From a bacterium (GTDB taxonomy: Bacteria > Desulfobacterota > S145-22): a stretch of DNA of 5,258 nucleotides. A model generated the notes under the pieces. That model searched no databases, was not told the origin of the DNA, and saw nothing but the letters and a program-made list of their open reading frames with translations. How positions within the stretch are numbered: position 1 is the first letter of the stretch; each line of letters starts with the position of its first letter. Of the stretch, positions 1-5,258 are shown piece by piece. The translations under genes and the position numbers were made by a program. The stretch lies in assembly GCA_027073795.1 (NCBI GenBank), contig JALTEW010000111.1, positions 1 through 5,258 on the forward strand, written 5' to 3'.

Positions 1-408
1 GCGGAGAGACATTCGAACATCAGGCTTACCGGGTATATCGAGGACCTCTTCGAACTCGTTTCTCAAATTCCCATCATGGTCAATCCTATGCAGATAGGTA
101 GCGGCTTCAAGAACAAGGTTCTCGAGGCCTTCGCCCTCGAACGTTTGGTGATATCAAACACCTTCGGCATGGAGGCAATCTCTGCTGAAAAGGATGTGCA
201 TTATGCGAATGCGGAAACCCCGCAGGAATTCGCAAATGCAGTATTGAGATACTCTACTGACGGAGAGGCGCGAAAACGCATAGGGAGGAAGGCACGTTCA
301 CTTGTCGAGGCACAGTACACCTGGAAAAAAATCGGAGGAAGGTATCTCGAACTCGTCGATGGGCTCCTTCAGAATACAAGTAAGAGGATGTCTTGCCATG
401 CGGCCTAA
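1..408 (+). CDS. GT4-family glycosyltransferase, C-terminal part (5' end outside window)
   Basis: The reading frame is open from the first base to a TAA at 406-408, giving 135 residues, so the true start lies upstream; the ATG at 76 is internal. The residues match the C-terminal nucleotide-sugar-binding domain of GT-B enzymes of family GT4. A 'TGYIEDL' strand-turn is at residues 10-16, and the donor-binding motif 'GSGFKNKVLEAF' is at 33-44. It is followed by 'VISNTFGMEAI' and the usual helical tail around a Tyr-Thr-Trp segment. Glu42 is the second Glu of the E-x7-E motif; the first Glu position is Ser34, as in the GT4 branch with a 'G-G-K-K-LEA' pattern. The enzyme would transfer a sugar to the lipid-linked glycan in the cytoplasm; donor and acceptor cannot be read. 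Its end overlaps the flippase gene by 11 nt, indicating one transcript. Confidence 0.9.
   Translation, partial: AERHSNIRLTGYIEDLFELVSQIPIMVNPMQIGSGFKNKVLEAFALERLVISNTFGMEAISAEKDVHYANAETPQEFANAVLRYSTDGEARKRIGRKARSLVEAQYTWKKIGGRYLELVDGLLQNTSKRMSCHAA
382..388 (+). promoter_or_regulatory. Ribosome binding site for the flippase gene
   Basis: AAGAGGA lies 9 nt before the ATG at 398, inside the end of the preceding glycosyltransferase gene. It is the reason for choosing the ATG at 398 over the in-frame ATG at 302. Residues before 398 in that frame are polar and look like out-of-frame translation of the glycosyltransferase. Confidence 0.6.
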
Positions 409-1876
409 AAAATCCCTTACCGAACAGGCGGCCGTGCTCTTCGCAGGGAACGTCCTTGTCCTCCTCTTTGGGGTGGTTGTTCCTATAGTGCTAGTGCGGG
501 TTTTCCCCCTGGAGGAATATGGCCTCTATCAACAGCTCTCTCTGATCTTCGCTACACTTCTCCCCATCGGGCAGATGGGAGTAACGCAAGGCCTTTATTA
601 TTTTCTTCCCCGGGAACCAAAAAAAAAGGACGCCATCGTGACGCAGACATTTATCTTTGTCGTGGTGGCCGGGGCAACGTGCCTTCTCTTTCTTGTGCTG
701 TTTCGCGGCTGGATCGGAGAGATTATGAATAACCCCCTAATAGCGAAGTATCTTCCCATCATGGCCGCGTTTATTTTTCTGATGATCGTCTCGTCTTTTA
801 TCGATACCCTTATGATAGCTGAAGGCAGGGTACATCTGGCCTCCCTCATAAGGGTGATCTTTGGGCTCTTCCGTTCCATTATAGTGGTTGTGACTGCCCT
901 AATTAGCAGAAGCATTCCGGTTGTCCTCTTTGCCCTCCTCGTATTTTCTCTTAGCCGGTGTCTGTTTCAGTGGCTTTATCTCCGGAGGCGGTACCGGCTT
1001 TCTCTAAGGAGAATCGATTTTCACTTTTGGTGGTGGCAACTGGGATATTCAGTCCCCATCGGTTTGGAGAACGTGACTTGGCTACTCCAAAGAAAGCTCC
1101 ACAGTTTCTTCGTGTCGTTCTTTTTTCCCCCGGCCACATTCGCTGTCTATGCGGTCGGCACCTATAACCTGCCGTTTCTTGGGATCATCACCTCATCAAT
1201 TTCCAACGTCATGACGCCTGAGCTCTCTCGGTCTCAAAAGGACGGAGACAAAGACCGCATCTTTGGTGTCTGGAAGAATGCCATGCGGAAGATGAACCTC
1301 TTTTTCTTTCCTATATTCGTATTTTTCTGCCTCATGGCACATGAGTTCATCGTAACCTTTTTTACTATCAACTATATAGACAGTGTGCCCATTTTCCGAA
1401 TCAGTCTCCTTGGGTTACTCGTGAGTGGAATAAACACAGGAGCAATTCTAAACGCCTACGCCGAGACCCGCTACCAATTGAGGATTGCACTTCTCAGGCT
1501 TCCCATCGCTATCGTGGCGCTCTATCTTTTCACGAAAATGTGGGGAGTTCTCGGGACCGTAACGGCTGATGTCCTGGTATCCATCGGATTTGTGATTTTC
1601 GTACTTGGAAAAGTCGCGCGAGTCATGGAGGTACCCTTCGGGCAGCTCGTGAGCTTCAGAAAAAACGGTAGGATCATGGCCGCCGCGCTTCTTGCAGGAG
1701 CGCCGATATTGGTCGTCAGAAATTACCTTCCTTTTCCCCCGCTTTTTCTCTTAACGGTGAGCTTCCCTGTTTACACTGTCTGTTACTTCGCCCTGTGCTT
1801 TGCATTAAAGACAATGAGTTGGAGAGAGATCACTTCTTTCCGTAATATCCCGGCATCTCTCAGGATGTGGGGATGA
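398..1876 (+). CDS. Wzx-like polysaccharide flippase (MOP/MATE-type membrane protein)
   Basis: This 492-residue, strongly hydrophobic protein has about 12-14 predicted membrane segments, the usual size for the polysaccharide-transport branch of the MOP superfamily. The N-terminus follows the family plan. A short basic head (MRPKKSL) leads into a first hydrophobic helix (about 12-35). Next is the typical cytoplasmic turn 'FPLEEYGLYQQ' (36-46) and a second helix with 'GVTQGLYYFLPRE' (61-73). The middle has a basic segment 'LRRRYRLSLRR' (195-205), then 'YAVGTYNLPFL' at 251-261 and 'VMTPELSR' at 271-278, equivalent to the conserved seventh-helix region. It would flip undecaprenyl-linked repeat units from cytoplasm to periplasm. 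The upstream overlap with a glycosyltransferase supports this role. The gene carries a run of nine A at 619-627 coding PKKK. The TGA at 1874-1876 is followed by the degenerate island. Assignment to family is firm; the transported glycan is unknown. Confidence 0.9.
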   Translation: MRPKKSLTEQAAVLFAGNVLVLLFGVVVPIVLVRVFPLEEYGLYQQLSLIFATLLPIGQMGVTQGLYYFLPREPKKKDAIVTQTFIFVVVAGATCLLFLVLFRGWIGEIMNNPLIAKYLPIMAAFIFLMIVSSFIDTLMIAEGRVHLASLIRVIFGLFRSIIVVVTALISRSIPVVLFALLVFSLSRCLFQWLYLRRRYRLSLRRIDFHFWWWQLGYSVPIGLENVTWLLQRKLHSFFVSFFFPPATFAVYAVGTYNLPFLGIITSSISNVMTPELSRSQKDGDKDRIFGVWKNAMRKMNLFFFPIFVFFCLMAHEFIVTFFTINYIDSVPIFRISLLGLLVSGINTGAILNAYAETRYQLRIALLRLPIAIVALYLFTKMWGVLGTVTADVLVSIGFVIFVLGKVARVMEVPFGQLVSFRKNGRIMAAALLAGAPILVVRNYLPFPPLFLLTVSFPVYTVCYFALCFALKTMSWREITSFRNIPASLRMWG

Positions 1877-1911
1877 CTGGCGCCGAATCAATGCTTTCCG
1901 GTTGCCTTACG

Positions 1912-1939
1912 AAAACCTGCGGTTATAAAGCAGCCTTTT
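1912..1939 (+). terminator. Weak terminator-like hairpin after the flippase gene
   Basis: AAAA-C-CTGC and GCAG-CC-TTTT flank a 9-nt loop about 35 nt after the flippase stop codon. The GC part of the stem is only 4 bp with an internal bulge, and the T run is 4 nt, so this is at best a weak intrinsic terminator and may be chance. Confidence 0.15.
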
Positions 1940-1941
1940 AG

Positions 1942-2131
1942 GAATTGAAGGAGAGAAATTTTGGGGCTGAAAATGGATTGACTTTACCCCTTGGAGTTAT
2001 TAACCTGAAGTTCCTGGATGACATTGCACAAATCCTGAATGATTCTAAAGTGTTAAAAAATCATGCGGGGTGATATTACTGCCTACATTAACTATTTGAA
2101 ATCATTAACATCATATAAACAAGAATTTTAG
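1942..2131 (+). pseudogene. Unrecognised coding remnant with a +1 frameshift
   Basis: Frame 1 is open from just after a TAG at 1939-1941 to a TGA at 2071-2073. It reads as a plausible globular sequence containing 'LPLGVINLKFLDDIAQILND' (1984-2043). At the GGGG run 2067-2070, dropping one G restores 'HAGDITAYINYLKSLTSYKQ' and continues in frame 2 to a TAG at 2129-2131. The joined product is about 60 residues, mixed hydrophobic and polar, and reads more smoothly across the repaired shift than in either frame alone. No convincing start codon with a ribosome binding site is seen: AAGGAGAG at 1948-1955 is followed by a TTG in another frame that stops after six codons. I do not recognise the family. 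It could be the tail of a lost gene, or chance open frame in AT-rich DNA. Confidence 0.3.
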
Positions 2132-2298
2132 GGCGTTGCAAGCATTACATGACTACGTAGGCAGTACGTATTAGATCATAAAACTGCATGAATATACTAT
2201 CTTTTCACATAGTTGACCATCGAGAAAGGCAAAAAATCTTCCAGAACCTCAGATTCAGCTTTGTTCATCAAAAATGTGAGAAAAATTCACTTTTTTTT

Positions 2299-2596
2299 AT
2301 GACCTATGCAGCGAGCGCAAGTTCTCTTGTTATATATTAACGTGGAGACTTCGGACGGGCGAAAGTTCCTCTGTTACTTTCCTGTAAATTACTCTGATTT
2401 TGGCGATGAAGAATATGTCCATCATGATATTGGGAGTTTTGCCATGGACGGCCATCGGCATACCTTCCCCAGAGATCTATAGGCCAATCTTGAGATGGCT
2501 CAATCCGGAATCACGATCCTGGAAATAAACGACTTTGTCGTGAGAGGAGATGTGTGCGTGGATGATATCGCCCTGAGCCAAACTGCCAATTTCTGA
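2299..2596 (+). pseudogene. Decayed domain of a probable secreted protein (frameshift plus in-frame TAG)
   Basis: Frame 1 gives 'MTYAASASSLVIY' up to a TAA at 2338. Frame 2 then continues the same domain with 'INVETSDGRKFLCYF', followed by 'EEYVHHDIG', 'DGHRHTFPRDL', a TAG at 2480-2482, 'ANLEMAQSGITILEI', 'FVVRG' and 'VDDIAL', ending at TGA 2594-2596. From memory this matches a module in large extracellular bacterial proteins with the pattern Y-V-H-H-G-L-G, then W-H-T-F-x-R-D-L-Q-A-D-L, and FLIRG-x-G-x-VDDI. Against that pattern the TAG sits where Gln is expected (CAG to TAG). The Trp is Arg (TGG to CGG), and a two-base loss in the ATATAT run near 2330-2336 explains the frameshift. Frame 1 stays open back to an ATG at 2188, but that part I cannot relate to the domain. 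From an ATG at 2306 an unbroken 58-codon frame exists, so a short product is formally possible. Family recall is uncertain; the signs of decay are in the sequence. Confidence 0.6.
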
Positions 2597-2673
2597 ACTA
2601 TGTTCAGGATCAGTGGAATATCTGCTTTATTCACCGCTAAGGTTGTCCTTGTTCGTTTTGGGTCGCTCGGAGA

Positions 2674-2691
2674 ATGCTGCTGATGTAGCAT
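2674..2691 (+). repeat. Short hairpin upstream of the polymerase gene
   Basis: ATGCTGC and GTAGCAT form a 7-bp stem (one G-T wobble in the RNA) around a TGAT loop, about 50 nt before the ATG at 2742. It is followed by CCCTTCC, not a T run, so it is not an intrinsic terminator. A role in the leader RNA is possible but unsupported. Confidence 0.3.
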
Positions 2692-2720
2692 CCCTTCCAG
2701 ACAGATACTGGATGATGCAA

Positions 2721-2728
2721 AGGGGGGG
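2721..2728 (+). promoter_or_regulatory. Probable ribosome binding site with a G7 run
   Basis: AGGGGGGG ends 13 nt before the ATG at 2742, which is a long spacing. An in-frame TGA at 2730-2732 excludes any earlier in-frame start, so this site or none serves the ATG at 2742. Confidence 0.4.
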
Positions 2729-2741
2729 TTGATTACTCAAA

Positions 2742-4007
2742 ATGCTAACCGTCTTACTCTTTTACTTTTTTTTGCTCGCCCTGTGGCTGGAGATCGTCCT
2801 TGGATTCAAGCTTACGCAAGTCACTGGGCTGAGCCTCCACAACATCGCTTTTTATCTCCTCTTCCTGGCGTGGGCCATCAAGGTCATCAGAAAAAAGAAA
2901 ATTTTTGAGCCCAACAGGGTGAACAAATACATCCTCCTTCTTTTCGCAGTCGTATGCGTATCCATTCCCGTGAAGTTTCTCCTCAATGAGGTCCCAGATA
3001 TCAGTCTTTTCAAAGAGATAGTCAGCCTAAAGGGTTGGGTAGATCCTATCTTGCTCTTCTTAATCCTCTACAACACCATCAACGACGAGAAGAGCAGCCG
3101 ATGGGTCATGGCCGGGCTCATCGTTTTCTTAGTAGTGACCATGATAAGCGCCATCGGTATCTCGACCGGCCTTTTCCAACTGGGGAGGCTAAAAGTCGTA
3201 CACGGTGGGAGATCAGAGGGATTTGTAGAGCCTAACCAGTACGCAGCCTATCTTGTGCTTTTTTTCCCGGTCCTTTTCTCTGGTGCGCTCTTTGCAGATA
3301 CGAAGAAAAAGCAAATTTTGTTCGTTCTTCTCATTTTCATTGCCTTTGTCTCCCTCCTGATTACGGGTTCCCGGGGAGGCGCTATTTCGTTTGTGTTTGC
3401 AACCTGTGTTTATCTCTTTATCTTTTCCCGAAGTGGTCTAATCCGGCCAGGCGTTTTGATCCTAAGTTTGGCTGTTGTCGTATCCATACTCGGGGCCTCG
3501 ACATTCATTCTCGCACCCAAGAATATCCAGGACTTAGTTGTGGAGCGTTTTGATCCCGCAAAGGCCAAGAGTGCTGATGAGTATACCTCGGGAAGACTCA
3601 CCCTGTGGTCAGAGGGAATCAAACTCTTTTATAAAAGCCCAATTTTCGGACATGGTCAGGCTACCTTCATCCCTTTGATGAAGAAAAATTTCCATATCTG
3701 GGGCAACTCTCATAACGACTATCTTCTTTATCTTGTGCAGTACGGCGTGATCGGCCTTGGGCTCTTTCTTATGGTCCTGTGGTCACTCTTTCGTGAATCG
3801 TGGGCTGTTGCCAAAAGCGCAGCCAACCAGCGCATCAGATGCCTTATCCTCAGTTATATAGTCGGCTTTGCGGGGTATGCCCTCGCCATGTTTGGAGTGA
3901 ATGTGATACAGCCTCGGTTTCTGTTCTGGGCTTATTCGGCAGTGGTCCTCCGGTACGGACGTTTATACCTTCAGGGGGAGATGTCTGCAGAGGTTTCTTT
4001 AGCATGA
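2742..4007 (+). CDS. O-antigen ligase/polymerase family membrane protein (Wzy/WaaL type)
   Basis: The 421-residue protein is built of about 11-12 membrane segments with one large hydrophilic loop at about 257-328, the plan of the Wzy_C (O-antigen ligase) family. Motifs in order are 'EPNQYAAY' (163-170), 'TGSRGG' (208-213), 'SGRLTLWSEGI' (283-293), 'SPIFGHG' (299-305), 'SHNDYLLYLVQYGVIGLG' (323-340) and 'QPRFLFW' (390-396). The loop Arg285 and the His-Asn-Asp at 324-326 correspond to the residues thought to be catalytic in this family. It would act at the periplasmic face, joining undecaprenyl-linked units into a polymer or transferring glycan to an acceptor. Sequence alone does not separate polymerase from ligase; its place in an exopolysaccharide cluster with a flippase favours polymerase. 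An in-frame stop at 2730 makes the ATG at 2742 the earliest start. Its last bases overlap the next gene as ATGA. Confidence 0.9.
   Translation: MLTVLLFYFFLLALWLEIVLGFKLTQVTGLSLHNIAFYLLFLAWAIKVIRKKKIFEPNRVNKYILLLFAVVCVSIPVKFLLNEVPDISLFKEIVSLKGWVDPILLFLILYNTINDEKSSRWVMAGLIVFLVVTMISAIGISTGLFQLGRLKVVHGGRSEGFVEPNQYAAYLVLFFPVLFSGALFADTKKKQILFVLLIFIAFVSLLITGSRGGAISFVFATCVYLFIFSRSGLIRPGVLILSLAVVVSILGASTFILAPKNIQDLVVERFDPAKAKSADEYTSGRLTLWSEGIKLFYKSPIFGHGQATFIPLMKKNFHIWGNSHNDYLLYLVQYGVIGLGLFLMVLWSLFRESWAVAKSAANQRIRCLILSYIVGFAGYALAMFGVNVIQPRFLFWAYSAVVLRYGRLYLQGEMSAEVSLA
3990..3993 (+). promoter_or_regulatory. Ribosome binding site for the second glycosyltransferase
   Basis: GAGG, 10 nt before the ATG at 4004 and inside the end of the polymerase gene. 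Together with the ATGA overlap it supports the ATG at 4004 as start. The frame is open further upstream (to 3800) but only as a shadow of the polymerase gene. Confidence 0.5.
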
Positions 4008-5101
4008 AGGTTGTAGAGGTCGTTGGATCCCTTCAGATAGGCGGGGCGGAGAACCAGGTCGTCCAACTCCTGAATGGCTGGGACCCGGCACGCATCGAAA
4101 AGCATCTCGTTTGTTTTACGGACATGGACACCCATTTCTCCCGTGCCCTCAGAGCGGATGTGAAACGCCACTACGTGAAGCTCCCGCGCCACGGCCAGAT
4201 CGGGTGCATCGTGAGGCTCGCAGGTCTCTTGCGGCGAATCCGGCCCCATGTAGTCCAAGCACACATGTTCCACACGAACCTTTACGCCGTTTTGGCGGCG
4301 TACCTTGCACGAGTACCCATAGTTATCACCACAGAGCATGGGGAAAATTTCTGGAAAAATACCATCCATCATCTCATAGAACGATATATCATTTCCCTTC
4401 TTTCCACTCTGAGGGTTGCGGTTTCGGAGGATATCCGAAGAATACGGGTCCATACGGGTGATGTACCTGGGGACAAGATCGTCGTCATCCCACCTTGTGT
4501 CGAAATTCCTGAGTGCGGTGTCGAATACCAGGCTCGGTCGCCTGTGAGAATCGGCGCTGTGGGCCGGATGGTCTCAGCCAAGGATTACCCAAGCCTTCTT
4601 AGAGCCTTCGCCTGCGTCATCGAAGCCGGGGTTCATGCCGAGCTCGTTTTCCTCGGAGACGGTCCGAATAGGCCTCAGCTCGAACGTCTGGTCTGGAATC
4701 TGGGCCTTTCAGGGTTTGTCCACTTTCCCGGTTTCCAGCCGAACGTCGGCAAGTGGCTGCGGGACTTCGATCTTGTCGTCTTTTCCTCGGTGCGGGAAGG
4801 GATTCCCGTTGCCATGCTTGAGGCCATGGCGACCGGGATCCCCATAGTCGCGACCCGGGTCGGCGGTATCCCTGAGGTTATCCGCGATGGCCTAGATGGC
4901 CTATTGGTAAAAAGCGGGTGTCCAGACATACTTGCAGATGCAATGGTAAAGATCGCCCGAGACGTTGACCAGCGCCGGGCCATCGGCACCCGTGGACGGG
5001 AGCGGGTGGCTTCTCTATTCAGCCGCGAGGTCATCTGCGGGCGGTACGAAGAGCTATTTCGCAAACTTTTGGCTCGGAGAAAATCCAGTGTTCAGCAATA
5101 A
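4004..5101 (+). CDS. GT4-family glycosyltransferase
   Basis: The 365-residue protein has the normal length and two-domain GT-B layout of GT4 enzymes. The N-terminal acceptor domain starts with a beta strand and the glycine-rich loop 'GSLQIGGAENQV' (8-19), followed by 'PHVVQAHMFHTNLYA' (81-95) and 'ITTEHGENF' (108-116). The linker carries 'AVSEDIRR' (139-146) and 'VIPPCVEIP' (161-169). The C-terminal donor domain begins 'VRIGAVGRMVSAKDY' (181-195) and has 'LVFLGDGP' (214-221). The E-x7-E motif is Glu265 and Glu273 within 'REGIPVAMLEAMATG', followed by 'VATRVGGIPEVI' (282-293). It is a retaining, cytoplasmic or membrane-associated transferase; the sugar cannot be read. Start at 4004 because it overlaps the polymerase stop as ATGA and begins with the expected strand MKVVEVVG. 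The next gene overlaps its end by 14 nt, so translation is probably coupled on both sides. Confidence 0.93.
   Translation: MKVVEVVGSLQIGGAENQVVQLLNGWDPARIEKHLVCFTDMDTHFSRALRADVKRHYVKLPRHGQIGCIVRLAGLLRRIRPHVVQAHMFHTNLYAVLAAYLARVPIVITTEHGENFWKNTIHHLIERYIISLLSTLRVAVSEDIRRIRVHTGDVPGDKIVVIPPCVEIPECGVEYQARSPVRIGAVGRMVSAKDYPSLLRAFACVIEAGVHAELVFLGDGPNRPQLERLVWNLGLSGFVHFPGFQPNVGKWLRDFDLVVFSSVREGIPVAMLEAMATGIPIVATRVGGIPEVIRDGLDGLLVKSGCPDILADAMVKIARDVDQRRAIGTRGRERVASLFSREVICGRYEELFRKLLARRKSSVQQ
5076..5080 (+). promoter_or_regulatory. Ribosome binding site for the deacetylase-like gene
   Basis: GGAGA lies 7 nt before a GTG at 5088, inside the end of the glycosyltransferase gene. It is the main reason to prefer the GTG over the in-frame ATG at 5121, which has only a poor GGTGG-like sequence close to it and would cut into the first beta strand. 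Confidence 0.5.
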
Positions 5102-5258
5102 CGATATAGTACCGGTGGTAATGTTCCACAGCGTAGGTCTTGAGGGGACAAATTGGGTCTTTTTCCATATTTCCGAGCCCGTGGAACTCTTCGAGGAGAA
5201 GATCGCTGCCCTCAACCAAGCCGGATATCACTTTCTCTTCTGGGATGACCTTTTCGAA
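5088..5258 (+). CDS. Polysaccharide deacetylase-like protein, N-terminal part (3' end outside window)
   Basis: An open frame of 57 codons runs to the end of the window, too short to appear as a complete ORF. It reads 'DIVPVVMFHSVG' at residues 6-17, the first strand of NodB-type/carbohydrate esterase 4 proteins ('VPVLMYHSV' in many members). A family-typical stretch follows: 'FHISEPVELFEEKIAAL' (26-42), a predicted helix, and 'GYHFLFWDDLF' (46-56). Proteins of this kind in exopolysaccharide loci often remove N- or O-acetyl groups from the glycan at a metal site. The metal-binding Asp and His-x3-His motifs would lie beyond the window, so activity cannot be judged. The GTG at 5088 is preferred because of the ribosome binding site; starts at GTG 5115 or ATG 5121 are alternatives. 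With the GTG it overlaps the glycosyltransferase by 14 nt. Confidence 0.75.
   Translation, partial: MFSNNDIVPVVMFHSVGLEGTNWVFFHISEPVELFEEKIAALNQAGYHFLFWDDLFE

Larger units (their letters stand above)
1877..2741 (+). other. 865-nt gene-free island between flippase and polymerase genes
   Basis: No intact gene is visible on either strand. From about 1980 to 2340 the sequence is clearly AT-richer than the flanking genes. Two stretches read like coding sequence once frameshifts or stops are bridged (1942-2131 and about 2299-2596); they are listed separately. The remaining parts are 1877-1941, about 2132-2187 and 2597-2741. They show no recognisable protein, tRNA, IS end or convincing promoter; I searched by eye for -35/-10 and -24/-12 patterns and found none worth calling. 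A promoter for the downstream genes may still be here, because the neighbouring junctions are otherwise all overlapping. Confidence 0.7.

Noticed and set aside
97..132. Missing first Glu of the E-x7-E motif in the partial glycosyltransferase
   Set aside because: Many GT4 proteins with the G-x-G-x-K-x-K-x-LEA pattern lack it, so it is a subfamily trait and not a sign of inactivity.
2096..2119. TTGAAA and TATAAA as a possible -35/-10 promoter
   Set aside because: The spacing is only 12 nt, outside the usual 16-18 nt, and the region is AT-rich.
2154..2180. Two TACGTA palindromes 7 nt apart, looking like a possible operator
   Set aside because: Six-base palindromes are common, no promoter is seen nearby and no regulator is in the window.
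2281..2298. GTGA/TCAC with flanking A and T runs resembling a terminator
   Set aside because: The stem has only 4 bp plus a mismatch and A-T pairs, and it overlaps the decayed coding sequence. Too weak to call.
2315..2376. Imperfect direct repeat: 18 nt at 2315-2332 and 2359-2376, 14 of 18 identical, reading RKFSCY and RKFLCY in matching phases
   Set aside because: The match is short and does not extend in either direction. A match of this quality is roughly expected by chance in a stretch this long, so it is not called as a duplication.
2500..2691. 63-codon open frame on the minus strand
   Set aside because: It lies antisense to the decayed domain, whose + strand frame reads as a recognisable pattern. 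It has no ribosome binding site and no protein-like features of its own.
3971..4453. 160-codon open frame on the minus strand
   Set aside because: It is antisense to the start of the second glycosyltransferase, whose motifs are unmistakable on the + strand. The open frame is a by-product of codon use.

Overview
The window is a stretch of a bacterial surface- or exopolysaccharide gene cluster. All recognisable genes lie on the + strand. Nothing in it fixes the species. The gene set (GT4 glycosyltransferases, a Wzx-type flippase, a Wzy/WaaL-type polymerase or ligase, a polysaccharide deacetylase) and the mid-range GC content fit an environmental Gram-negative bacterium. The resemblance of several proteins to Desulfobacterota/Nitrospirota-type exopolysaccharide loci is an impression from memory, not a placement.

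Layout. Bases 1-408 hold the C-terminal part of a GT4-family glycosyltransferase. Its end overlaps by 11 nt a complete 492-residue Wzx-like polysaccharide flippase (398-1876). Then comes an 865-nt stretch without an intact gene (1877-2741), AT-richer in its first two thirds. It holds decayed coding sequence: a frameshifted, unrecognised fragment (about 1942-2131) and a remnant of a domain apparently from a secreted protein (about 2299-2596), broken by a frameshift and an in-frame TAG. After it come a 421-residue O-antigen ligase/polymerase family membrane protein (2742-4007), a 365-residue GT4 glycosyltransferase (4004-5101) joined by an ATGA overlap, and the start of a polysaccharide-deacetylase-like gene (5088 to the window end) overlapping by 14 nt.

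How the genes work together (inference from families). Glycosyltransferases add sugars to a lipid-linked repeat unit at the cytoplasmic face of the inner membrane. The flippase moves the unit across. The Wzy/WaaL-type protein polymerises or ligates it at the periplasmic face, and the deacetylase may trim acetyl groups from the product. Three of the four gene junctions overlap, which points to tight translational coupling. The fourth, between flippase and polymerase, is occupied by the degenerate island, suggesting that one or more genes were lost or inserted and decayed there.

I found no RNA gene, CRISPR array, intact mobile element or clearly new system. The degenerate island is the most unusual part of the window.
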